Of a DNA stretch of 6,548 bases, positions 1 through 6,248 are shown piece by piece (within the stretch, counting starts at the first letter, position 1; each line of letters opens with the position of its first letter). Under the pieces are notes generated by a model that had not been told where the DNA came from, searched no databases, and saw only the letters and a list, made by a program, of their open reading frames with translations. The stretch covers positions 6,026-12,573 of the forward strand of contig DJFP01000187.1 of assembly GCA_002432565.1 (NCBI GenBank). The letters are read 5' to 3'. This stretch comes from Flavobacteriales bacterium UBA5869. GTDB taxonomy: Bacteria; Bacteroidota; Bacteroidia; Flavobacteriales_D; Crocinitomicaceae. The position numbers were made by a program, and so were the translations under genes.

Positions 1-1087
1 TCGAATCATAATGAAGGGCAAGAATGTTCCAGTCTACTTTGAACCAGTTCCGGTCACGGACGCTTTGTTTCGGATCTTCTTCGAACTGTTTGTCTGTTAA
101 ACCTCCCGGCTGTTTTGCCAGGTAGCTCATACGTGTATATTCCAAACGAATTTGGTTTTTCTCATTGATGCGGTAACCCAGCTGAACAAAGCCCTGCTGC
201 TGGTTGAAGTCTGAATTCGGCCGGTAGCCGTTCCCCGTTTTTAACTGGTAGTATCCCTGGTATTCAAAACGACGGGTAGTACCTGAAATTCGGTTAAATG
301 TCCCGAAATAGCCGTAGTTCCCGATTGTATTGCGCGAGGTAAACTGGAACGGACTGCTCTGAACAGGATCTTTAATAATGAAATTCATTAATCCGCCAAA
401 CTGCGTTCCGTATTGTAAACTTGCCGAACCACGGATGATCTCAATGGCCTGAAGCGCTTCCAGAGGTGGTGTGTAGTAACTTTCGGGATACCCGAGTGCA
501 TCAGCTGAAATATCGTATCCGTTTTGGCGTGTATTGAAGTTGGCTGCCCGGTTCGGACTTAATCCTCTTCCTCCGACACCCATTTGGATTCCTGCACCGT
601 CGCTTTCCCAAATATTCAATCCCGGAACTTTTGCAAATAATTCTCTTGGATTGGCACTTGATTTTGCTCCTCCCTGGCGTTCCGTTTCAATCAATGTATT
701 TGTTCCGGTTGCGATCTGAACTCCCTTAATGGGGGGAATGAAACCGATGTCGAAATAATGAAGGCGTTTGCTTCTGACCTCAACTTCTTCAACTGCTGTA
801 GAAGTTTGCACTTGTATGACCGTTTTCGGAGCAACAATTCCATTCAGAACGTAAATCAGTGTGTCGATGTCATTTCCATAAATAATCAAAGGGCCTTTAT
901 CGCAAGGTATTTGGAATTTTCCCTGCTCATCCGTCATGGTCTTTTTTCCGCCGCATTCCACGAAAATACCGAATTGCGGATTTTTGGTCTGATCGATAAT
1001 CGTTCCTTCGAAGTTTTGAGACCAGCAAAGGGAAACAAGAACAGAAAACAGAAAAGAAAGGCTTAGTTTTTGAGAGGTAAAATCCAT
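1..1087 (-). CDS. FecA-type TonB-dependent outer-membrane receptor, N-terminal 362 residues (C-terminus beyond left edge)
   Basis: Probable TonB-dependent receptor that takes a ferric chelate or similar ligand across the outer membrane. I translated it from the reverse strand. Residues 1-23 form a signal peptide with likely cleavage at CWS|Q. Residues 24-95 resemble a short carboxypeptidase-regulatory-like domain (TDEQGKFQIPC at 52-62). EEVEV at 100-104 is a TonB-box-like or linker stretch. The plug runs from about 110 to 240, with GLNIWESDGAGIQMGVGGRG at 156-175, YYTPPLEALQAIEIIRG at 204-220 and QYGTQFGGLMNF at 225-236, which closely follow the FecA (ferric dicitrate) subfamily. Barrel strands begin near 245. 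Members are usually around 700-800 residues, so roughly half is present. The ATG at 1087-1085 lies inside the upstream HTTM gene (25-base overlap) and has no clear Shine-Dalgarno. Family assignment is firm; the ligand is inferred. Confidence 0.93.
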   Translation of the reverse strand, partial: MDFTSQKLSLSFLFSVLVSLCWSQNFEGTIIDQTKNPQFGIFVECGGKKTMTDEQGKFQIPCDKGPLIIYGNDIDTLIYVLNGIVAPKTVIQVQTSTAVEEVEVRSKRLHYFDIGFIPPIKGVQIATGTNTLIETERQGGAKSSANPRELFAKVPGLNIWESDGAGIQMGVGGRGLSPNRAANFNTRQNGYDISADALGYPESYYTPPLEALQAIEIIRGSASLQYGTQFGGLMNFIIKDPVQSSPFQFTSRNTIGNYGYFGTFNRISGTTRRFEYQGYYQLKTGNGYRPNSDFNQQQGFVQLGYRINEKNQIRLEYTRMSYLAKQPGGLTDKQFEEDPKQSVRDRNWFKVDWNILALHYDS

Positions 1088-2430
1088 TTTCGGTGTTTCA
1101 AATTGTATTCTTCTTGCATCAAATCTGTTTCCCGGCTTACAAAATGCTGATTAGGTCTGCCGTTTAGGGTGACGTAAACATCTGCAGTAACTCTTGGGCG
1201 CGACAAATGTACGCTTTTGCTGCCGAAATGAAGCGTGGTGTCCCGGTACTTTTTCCCCAGGAAGTGCGCAAATTGAAGGATCATATCCGGTTGCCGTGAC
1301 ATTTGATCAATCTGCTGCGGACTCAAATAGTCGGCATTGGTAATTTCAATGGATTTTCGGGTATTTCGGTCCTCCACGTAAAAAGTCGCATACCCTTTTT
1401 TCTCCATTAGCATCACTCTCCAGGAAAAACGGAAACCTTCTTCGTGCCAGAACAGGTTTTCCGGGTAAAGCAGGTAACGGAACGGGAGAAACAATTGCAC
1501 TACTACGAAAAAAGAAATGAAGCCTGTGACAATCCATGAGTTCCGAATGGAAGAAGCAGAAGTTTTGTCTGTCCACTGGAATGCCTTTTTCAATACATTG
1601 AGCCAGCGATCATGGAAACCTGCCGGGAAGAAGATCAGGGTACTGAGGATCATGACCCATGGAAAAACACCGATTGGGAACAGAAGCCAGGTTAAAATGT
1701 GAAAGACAATCACGAAAAAGTATGCGATGTTGCGTGTTTTATTACCGGAAAGGAAAAAAGGAATGGTTAGGTCATAAAAACACGAGAACCAGGAAAAGAC
1801 AAACGCTACCCAGGATGTTGCCAGTAAATCACCAACCAACGGAAGGTCCCGGAATGCCTGCAGCCACAAACGAAGTGGTTGTGCTTCCAGCAGCCAGTCG
1901 GTATTGATCTTGGCAATTCCGGCGAAGCAATAAACAATTCCTAGTTGGAATCGCAGTAAAAAAATCGGCCAGTTGGGAATGGTGCTCCGCTGAATAGCAG
2001 GATTCCTTTTTGCATCGATACTGAAATTAGCATGTGCAGGAAGCCATATCAGGATAAATGCAACCAGGCTTACGAAGTAATAATGATTGAGGTAGTAGCT
2101 TTTATCCAGCAGTTCCACATAAGTGAATGCCAGGAAAAATAAGCTCGCTGAAACCCGGTAAAACGCACCGAAAATGATTCCCAGACTGGCCAGTACCATC
2201 AAAACGAAAGGAAGGTACATCCAGTTTTCCGGCAAAGTATGCACCCAATCGAATCCCAGGTAGGAGAAATGGAACGGCGGATCAATGTATAACTGCTTTA
2301 CCCATCCGTTGAAAACAAAACGGAGCGTACTGAACAAGAACAAAGATCCGATAATGATCCGGAAAGCAATCAGGGAAGTGATAGAAACCTCCCTGAAAAG
2401 GACCTCAGACCATCGTTTACTAATCACCAT
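1063..2430 (-). CDS. HTTM-domain, vitamin-K-dependent gamma-carboxylase-like integral membrane protein
   Basis: A 455-residue polytopic inner-membrane protein of the HTTM / vitamin K-dependent gamma-carboxylase family. Hydrophobic segments lie at about 16-40, 71-89, 95-108, 117-133, 155-175, 205-227, 233-270 and 298-316. Family landmarks are LDKSYYLNHYYF (108-119), FAGIAKINTDW (169-179), FHILTWLLFPIGVFPW (243-258), RYLLYP (318-323), EEGFRFSWRVML (330-341), PDMILQFAHFL (381-391) and the C-terminal LNGRP...WILPL (422-453). His116 and Lys174 align by eye with human GGCX His160 and Lys218, which act in vitamin K epoxidation and carboxylation, so the active site appears intact. At this length it holds the HTTM core plus the beta-rich extramembrane part and lacks the long human C-terminal extension. 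The start overlaps the imelysin-like gene by 11 bases; the end overlaps the receptor gene by 25. The substrate is unknown. Bacterial relatives, such as the Leptospira one, need not carboxylate proteins. Confidence 0.92.
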   Translation of the reverse strand: MVISKRWSEVLFREVSITSLIAFRIIIGSLFLFSTLRFVFNGWVKQLYIDPPFHFSYLGFDWVHTLPENWMYLPFVLMVLASLGIIFGAFYRVSASLFFLAFTYVELLDKSYYLNHYYFVSLVAFILIWLPAHANFSIDAKRNPAIQRSTIPNWPIFLLRFQLGIVYCFAGIAKINTDWLLEAQPLRLWLQAFRDLPLVGDLLATSWVAFVFSWFSCFYDLTIPFFLSGNKTRNIAYFFVIVFHILTWLLFPIGVFPWVMILSTLIFFPAGFHDRWLNVLKKAFQWTDKTSASSIRNSWIVTGFISFFVVVQLFLPFRYLLYPENLFWHEEGFRFSWRVMLMEKKGYATFYVEDRNTRKSIEITNADYLSPQQIDQMSRQPDMILQFAHFLGKKYRDTTLHFGSKSVHLSRPRVTADVYVTLNGRPNQHFVSRETDLMQEEYNLKHRKWILPLKN

Positions 2431-3493
2431 CTGTATCCTGATAAGTAATCAAGACACCAAAAGCAGAAGCCATATCCGTTTTCATATAGACAACGGTTGT
2501 TTGCTGGTACGCGTAAAATTCATTTAAAGTACTTGGAGATGAAGACATGATTTCCTCCAGGGTTTGAGTCCATGATTGCGGAGTTGAATACATGTAGTCA
2601 AAACGAGATGCAATGGTACTTGAAAGAGAAGCTTTTCCTTCAAGGGCATTCAAATAATCGTCAAAACCAGCTCCGTTGCTGCTTCCTGATAAGTCCAAAC
2701 CGTAAAAGATTGCACGTGAAGCTTTGATGTTTTCGATTAACAAAATTCTGCCAACCCCCGAACGGCGGGCTTCCAGGTAATTTGGTTGCGGGATCCCAAG
2801 CGTATGATTTCCGATCGGGAAACCGATTTTGGTAGTCTTGCACAATTCATAATCCTTGCAAAAGTTATTTACTAATAAAGCAAAAGGACTGGTGGATTCA
2901 TTACTTGTTCCGTTTACAAAAGTTGCCCGATAGCTTGACCATCCTGCTGCAACAGCAGTGATTTCGGCTTTCATTTTAGCTACGATATCCGAAACGTAGG
3001 TACAAGTTGCAGTTGAATTTTGGAAGTTCGTTAAAGAACCTGAACTGTAAAACAAATAATCCAATGCATCAAAACCGATAGCATCCAGGTTTTGAGAAAG
3101 GCTCAGATCATAGCTTCCATTCTGGATGTTGCTATTGATCTGAGCAGTATCGCATGGGAAAGTTCCGAAAGCAAAAATGAGATTTGAAGTCATTGCCGGA
3201 CCAAAGTCAAATGCTTTCACGTGTTGGAAAGAGATATTTGCATTGATCCATGCCTGCTTTGCAAGATCTAATTTTGCCTGCGTCTTATCCGCAAGAAAAT
3301 CATTCCAGGAAGTTTCAAGCGAAGTAATTTTTGTTTTTAAGTCCGAATACCCGGGAATAATGTAATTATCCGCCATATTGACCATAATCGGTGCCTTGTC
3401 AAACTCGGTATCTTCATCCTTTTTCTTTTTACAAGCTGTAATGAAAAGCAGGGCTGCAGAAGATAGCAAAAATGTCCACTTTACTAATTTCAT
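2420..3493 (-). CDS. Imelysin-like (M75 family) lipoprotein
   Basis: A 357-residue lipoprotein of the imelysin / peptidase M75-like family, which includes IrpA and the EfeO M75 domain, both tied to iron. The lipobox FITAC places the lipidated cysteine at 21; it is followed by KKKKDEDTE, a charged stretch resembling the lipoprotein export signal of flavobacteria, so surface display is possible. Imelysin features are AWINANISFQHVKAFDFGP (81-99), GFDALDYL (140-147), ARRSGVGRILLIENIKASR (242-260) and the C-terminal SAFGVLITYQDTDGD (343-357). The usual M75 GxHxxE motif is GxDxxD here (Asp142, Asp145), so peptidase activity is doubtful and a binding role is more likely. It starts 11 bases after the DUF4856 stop and ends inside the first codons of the HTTM gene (ATGGTGATTAG), which suggests translational coupling. 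Family assignment is strong; an iron-related role is inferred from family and context. Confidence 0.9.
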   Translation of the reverse strand: MKLVKWTFLLSSAALLFITACKKKKDEDTEFDKAPIMVNMADNYIIPGYSDLKTKITSLETSWNDFLADKTQAKLDLAKQAWINANISFQHVKAFDFGPAMTSNLIFAFGTFPCDTAQINSNIQNGSYDLSLSQNLDAIGFDALDYLFYSSGSLTNFQNSTATCTYVSDIVAKMKAEITAVAAGWSSYRATFVNGTSNESTSPFALLVNNFCKDYELCKTTKIGFPIGNHTLGIPQPNYLEARRSGVGRILLIENIKASRAIFYGLDLSGSSNGAGFDDYLNALEGKASLSSTIASRFDYMYSTPQSWTQTLEEIMSSSPSTLNEFYAYQQTTVVYMKTDMASAFGVLITYQDTDGD

Positions 3494-3504
3494 GGGTCTG
3501 AATT

Positions 3505-4644
3505 TTAATATTTTTGATCAATCGCCGCTTTGATGCTGCTGATGTCATTTAAAGTTAATGTCCACAAGTTTCCGTTGAATTGTGCCAATACACTATCAAC
3601 CTCAGAATTACTCATTTTACGTGTTTCAAGAGGAGCAAAACGCAGTGAGTAAATAAATCCATAAGCCTCAGAAAGAACGTGTAAGTATTTAGCCTGGTCC
3701 GTTCCATAATTTGCTGCCGCCTGGTCTAAATATTTCATTGCCTGGTAAGCCGCAATTTTTTCCCACATTTCTTTGATTTTAACGATTGCGGCATCACGAT
3801 CAGTAATTACTTTGTTTGAGATTGCAGCACGGCCTTTCAGGAAGTTACCCATCATCACTTCATTAGAGTTCAGGTTTGTATTTTGAGAGTTGCAATATTT
3901 ACCCCAGAAAGCAAAAGCAGGTGCAGTAGGGAAGTTTGTAGGAACAGCGAAGTAACCAAATGCTTCGTCCCAATAGTGCTCCATGTTTGTATATGTTTTT
4001 CCTGCAACCAAAGTTGTATTGTCAGCATTCATGTTTGTTGACCCTAAATACACATTTAAAGCCTGGTACATAAATACAGCACCCATTACAGATTTCTCGA
4101 TCATTTCTGCTTCGTCAAAACCATTTGCATCAACCAAATAAGTGGAACTTCCGGAAGTAATAGTTCCTGCTTGTCCGTTTGCTGCAGTAGTCATATAGGA
4201 ATTACTTGCATTTGCAATATTGGTGAAATGTGCAATGATCATTGCAGTATCCAGGCTGAAACATTTATCCTGTAGTTTTCTTGTAGACGTAAAAGAGAAA
4301 TTCCCGTTCCCGTTTCCGTTTGTATTCGCAAACATGTCTCTTAAAGCTTGTGCTGAAATAACTTGTGTAGTTCCAAGATCCGCATATTGGATCATTTCGA
4401 TCAATTGATTGATACGATCTGTCTGGCCTGCATAATCAACGGTTGATTCACCATTTGAATTTGTGAAAGTATAGGTTGTTGGAACTGCATAGGTTGGAGT
4501 TGGATCATAAGTACAGCTTCCATCATCCTTTTTCGCTTTGGAATTATAATTAGCCGCATTTGGATCAGTACATCCTTTCTTTTTACAAGAGATTACGGTA
4601 GTAATTAATGCACTGATGGCAAAGAGGTAAATGAAATTCTTCAT
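3505..4644 (-). CDS. DUF4856-domain lipoprotein, first gene of the operon
   Basis: A 379-residue secreted lipoprotein, assigned to DUF4856 from recalled family features. The lipobox VISC gives lipidated Cys20. Directly after the anchor, residues 24-44 form a GCTDPNAANYN...DDGSC motif with two cysteines (25 and 44), a module common in Bacteroidota secreted proteins, followed by a Pro/Thr-rich linker (48-60). The DUF4856 core starts near VDYAGQTDRI (69-78) and includes ISAQALRDMFAN (96-107), KLQDKCF (123-129), HYWDEAFGYF (223-232) and LHVLSEAYGFIYSLRF (321-336). The core reads as mostly helical, with conserved His and acidic residues that could bind metal (inference). Residues 109-115 are an Asn-Gly repeat encoded by a hexanucleotide tandem repeat. 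The family has no assigned biochemical function that I know of. As promoter-proximal gene, ahead of the imelysin-like lipoprotein and a FecA-type receptor, it probably works as a surface or periplasmic accessory of the uptake system. Confidence 0.88.
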   Translation of the reverse strand: MKNFIYLFAISALITTVISCKKKGCTDPNAANYNSKAKKDDGSCTYDPTPTYAVPTTYTFTNSNGESTVDYAGQTDRINQLIEMIQYADLGTTQVISAQALRDMFANTNGNGNGNFSFTSTRKLQDKCFSLDTAMIIAHFTNIANASNSYMTTAANGQAGTITSGSSTYLVDANGFDEAEMIEKSVMGAVFMYQALNVYLGSTNMNADNTTLVAGKTYTNMEHYWDEAFGYFAVPTNFPTAPAFAFWGKYCNSQNTNLNSNEVMMGNFLKGRAAISNKVITDRDAAIVKIKEMWEKIAAYQAMKYLDQAAANYGTDQAKYLHVLSEAYGFIYSLRFAPLETRKMSNSEVDSVLAQFNGNLWTLTLNDISSIKAAIDQKY

Positions 4645-4672
4645 AAGATAAATATGTTTTTAAATTCGATTG

Positions 4673-4704
4673 CAAAGTTAGTTTGACAGTACCCCGGCAA
4701 CAAT
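4673..4704 (-). promoter_or_regulatory. Bacteroidota-type promoter for the DUF4856-imelysin-HTTM-receptor operon
   Basis: On the minus strand TAACTTTG (4680-4673) matches the Bacteroidota -7 consensus TAnnTTTG exactly, and ATTG (4704-4701) lies 20 bases upstream as a -33 element (consensus TTTG or TTG, about 19-20 bases away). Transcription would begin near 4665, leaving a leader of about 20 bases before the ATG at 4644. No other strong promoter is visible between the four genes, so this one probably drives the whole operon. Confidence 0.6.
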
Positions 4705-4721
4705 ACCTGAAAAAGGGTATT
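4702..4721. repeat. Inverted repeat in the divergent promoter region, candidate operator
   Basis: AATACC (4702-4707) and GGTATT (4716-4721) form a perfect 6-base inverted repeat around an 8-base spacer. A third copy of the half-site core, GGTAT, follows at 4725-4729 next to the kinase start codon. The left arm covers the -33 element of the operon promoter and the right arm covers the -7-like box facing the kinase, so a protein bound here could affect both directions. It does not resemble a classical Fur box. A role as operator is inferred from position only. Confidence 0.35.
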
Positions 4722-4725
4722 TTTG
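4718..4725 (+). promoter_or_regulatory. Possible -7 element of the kinase gene
   Basis: TATTTTTG fits TAnnTTTG and ends 4 bases before the kinase ATG at 4730, so a transcript from it would be leaderless or nearly so. I find no TTG at the expected 19-20 bases upstream, which weakens the call. The same octamer lies 7 bases before the start codon of the small gene at 6265. Confidence 0.3.
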
Positions 4726-4729
4726 GTAT

Positions 4730-5539
4730 ATGGATGCCAAATACATAATTGCTGATTCGGGAGGTTCGTCTACAAGCTGGGGAATTGTGCTTAAAACCGA
4801 CGAAGTAGTGTTTATCCAAACGGATAGTTTACATCCGAAGTACGCACTTTCAGACGGTTTTTCCTGGTCGGACCTGAAATCTCAATTTGAAGGAATGAAC
4901 GTACCGCTTTATTTTTATGGGGCCGGTTGTTCGGGTGAAGTGGTTCAAGCACGTATGCGTGACCACCTGGAACAGCTGGGTTTTTCAGAAGTAACTATTT
5001 ACCCCGATACTTTGGCTGCATGCAGGGCTTTGTGCGGTAATGAAGCCGGATGGGTTGCCATCCTGGGAACAGGTTCTATTTTGGTACAATACAACGGAAC
5101 CGATATTACAAGGAGAATAGGAGGGTACGGCTCACTGGCCGGAGATGAAGGAAGCGGCTTCTATTTTGGGAAGTTGCTGATACGTTACTTGTTGAGCACC
5201 GAAGAATGGAAAGCAGAATGGATCGAATTATTCCAGTCGCGGGAATTCATTCTCTCAAAACTGGCCGCATCAGATGCCCAGCAATGGATTTCAGGGTTGG
5301 GAGGAAAAACTGCTGATCTTGATTTTCGATTCCTGCATGAACAAAACGCGGCATTATTTGTTAAAGAATATTGTCTACAGATTCCGGAATTGAAACAGAT
5401 CTCATTTATAGGGACTTATGGTTTCGAGCAGGAAACGGTTTTTGTTCACGTATTTGAAAATCAGGGTATTCGTGTTTCTAAGCGGCTTGCAAGTCCTATT
5501 GCTGATTTGGTGCGCTACCATCAAATGCGCGAATGTTAA
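4730..5539 (+). CDS. BadF/BadG/BcrA/BcrD-type ATPase, N-acetylglucosamine-kinase-like
   Basis: A 269-residue cytoplasmic kinase of the ASKHA fold. The phosphate-1 loop is ADSGGSSTSWGIV (8-20). FYGAGCSGE lies at 62-70. YPDTLAACRAL (91-101) carries Asp93, the likely catalytic base at the position of the family N/P-D-A motif. Phosphate-2 is AILGTGSILVQYNG (110-123), followed by GGYGSLAGDEGSGFYFGKLL (131-150), the glycine-rich sugar-site motif of GlcNAc-kinase-like members, and FIGTYGF (226-232) near the adenosine site. The protein ends with SPIADLVRYH, typical of the family. Length is slightly short but complete for Bacteroidota members. The start fits because the phosphate-1 loop normally lies within the first ten residues. 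The usual role of relatives is phosphorylation of N-acetylglucosamine or another amino sugar, for example in cell-wall recycling; the exact substrate is not readable here. It is transcribed away from the uptake operon. Confidence 0.88.
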   Translation: MDAKYIIADSGGSSTSWGIVLKTDEVVFIQTDSLHPKYALSDGFSWSDLKSQFEGMNVPLYFYGAGCSGEVVQARMRDHLEQLGFSEVTIYPDTLAACRALCGNEAGWVAILGTGSILVQYNGTDITRRIGGYGSLAGDEGSGFYFGKLLIRYLLSTEEWKAEWIELFQSREFILSKLAASDAQQWISGLGGKTADLDFRFLHEQNAALFVKEYCLQIPELKQISFIGTYGFEQETVFVHVFENQGIRVSKRLASPIADLVRYHQMREC

Positions 5540-5661
5540 GGATTTATGAACCTTTCTGGGGGTTGATACAGAGGTGTTTAGTCGAAAATATTAAATCTTT
5601 CGTAGAAAAGTACCTTGTGGTTTGGAAAATAATTCACAACTTGCAGAAGCGAAAGTGAGAA

Positions 5662-6060
5662 ATGGATACATTATTAATTCAGGCAACTGCTCAAACCCCC
5701 TTAGTGAATTTGAATCCTGAGACAGGAATCATGGAAATCAGAGGTCGTTCAATTCCGGATGATCCCGAGGCTTTTTGGGGTGCAGTTTTATTGTGGTTTG
5801 ATAATTACATGGCGAATCCGAATAACGAGACGCTGGTAAGAATCGATTTGGAGTATTTCAACATTACTTCCTCCAAACGTATTTTATTCTTACTTTACAA
5901 ATTGAACGAATTGGTTGATTCCGGTAAAAAAGCAAAGGTTGAATGGTACTACAGGCAATCTGATGAAGATATGTATGAAGTTGGCCAGGATTATGCTTTC
6001 ATGGTTCATGTTCCGTTTGATTTCCGAGAATATACCGACAATGACCTGGTAGTCGCTTAA
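5662..6060 (+). CDS. SiaC-family regulatory protein (DUF1987)
   Basis: A 132-residue soluble protein of the DUF1987 / SiaC family. Features are ATAQTPLVNLNPETGIMEI (8-26), PEAFWGAVLLWFDNYM (35-50), LEYFNITSSKRI (63-74) and VEWYYRQSDEDMYEVGQDYA (93-112), a close match to the family pattern of tPxi-fdpetG-le-kG, YFNTSSSK and WyydeDDEDM-E-G-D. In Pseudomonas aeruginosa, SiaC is phosphorylated on Thr68 by SiaB and dephosphorylated by SiaA, and it activates the diguanylate cyclase SiaD. Here residue 68 is Ile and Thr69 follows, so the phosphosite may have shifted or been lost. No SiaA, SiaB or cyclase gene is visible in the window. An A/G-rich stretch (5651-5661) precedes the ATG. The 122-base gap upstream shows no convincing promoter or terminator. 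Many Bacteroidota encode a lone DUF1987 protein of unknown role. Confidence 0.9.
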   Translation: MDTLLIQATAQTPLVNLNPETGIMEIRGRSIPDDPEAFWGAVLLWFDNYMANPNNETLVRIDLEYFNITSSKRILFLLYKLNELVDSGKKAKVEWYYRQSDEDMYEVGQDYAFMVHVPFDFREYTDNDLVVA

Positions 6061-6127
6061 AGATCTTATTCTGTTTATTGGTTAAAAGTTCGAAGTTTCG
6101 AATAGATTTGTTCGATCGTGCAATTAT

Positions 6128-6153
6128 TTAAACCAATCTTAAACCATTTAAAC
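6128..6153 (+). repeat. Three TTAAAC repeats in the spacer after the SiaC-like gene
   Basis: TTAAACCA occurs at 6128-6135 and 6139-6146, exactly 11 bases apart, and TTAAAC again at 6148-6153. The first two copies would face the same side of the helix. The stretch is AT-rich, so chance is a real alternative; no function can be assigned. Confidence 0.3.
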
Positions 6154-6195
6154 ATCGTTTTTAACGAATTGAACCTTCCATTTTTGGGAGAAAAT

Positions 6196-6227
6196 TTGAA
6201 AAGAGTGAAGATAATCTTACTTTTCAA
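6196..6227 (+). repeat. 8-base inverted repeat upstream of the small gene
   Basis: TTGAAAAG (6196-6203) and CTTTTCAA (6220-6227) are perfect inverted copies 16 bases apart, with an inner AAG/CTT pairing around ATAAT. There is no T tract directly after it and it abuts the -33 element of the next promoter, so an operator is more likely than a terminator for the gene before it, although either is weakly supported. Confidence 0.4.
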
Positions 6228-6248
6228 TTGTTAATTTTCAATTATCAA
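6221..6248 (+). repeat. Two tandem 14-base direct repeats within the promoter spacer
   Basis: TTTTCAATTGTTAA (6221-6234) is followed directly by TTTTCAATTATCAA (6235-6248); 12 of 14 bases agree. The pair spans the -33 element and the whole spacer before the -7 box of the downstream promoter, a position in which a tandem operator or slippage-prone spacer could influence transcription. Confidence 0.5.

Noticed and set aside
758..1066. 102-codon open frame on the plus strand
   Set aside because: It lies antisense to the TonB-dependent receptor, whose minus-strand translation shows clear FecA-family motifs; the plus-strand product has no recognisable features.
1659..1907. 82-codon plus-strand frame antisense to the HTTM gene, and similar short frames at 1517-1702, 2285-2527, 3177-3365 and 4220-4408
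   Set aside because: All lie antisense to well-supported genes and have low-complexity or basic products, as expected of shadow frames.
4645..4729. Fur box in the divergent promoter region
   Set aside because: I looked for GATAATGATAATCATTATC-like sequence on both strands and found no acceptable match; the inverted repeat there is of a different type.
4583..4819. 78-codon minus-strand frame spanning the divergent promoter region
   Set aside because: It crosses the start codons of two well-supported genes and the promoter region, and the product resembles nothing known to me.
5549..5564. AACC...GGTT hairpin after the kinase gene as a terminator
   Set aside because: Only a 4-base stem with an 8-base loop and no T tract.
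5611..5644. Promoter for the SiaC-like gene from TACCTTGT or the TTTG at 5621-5624
   Set aside because: TACCTTGT deviates from TAnnTTTG at two positions and no -7 box follows the TTTG at the right spacing.
6089..6102. TTCGAA-GT-TTCGAA as a terminator hairpin after the SiaC-like gene
   Set aside because: TTCGAA is self-complementary, so the pair gives at best a 4-base stem with a 6-base loop and no T tract; not a convincing terminator.
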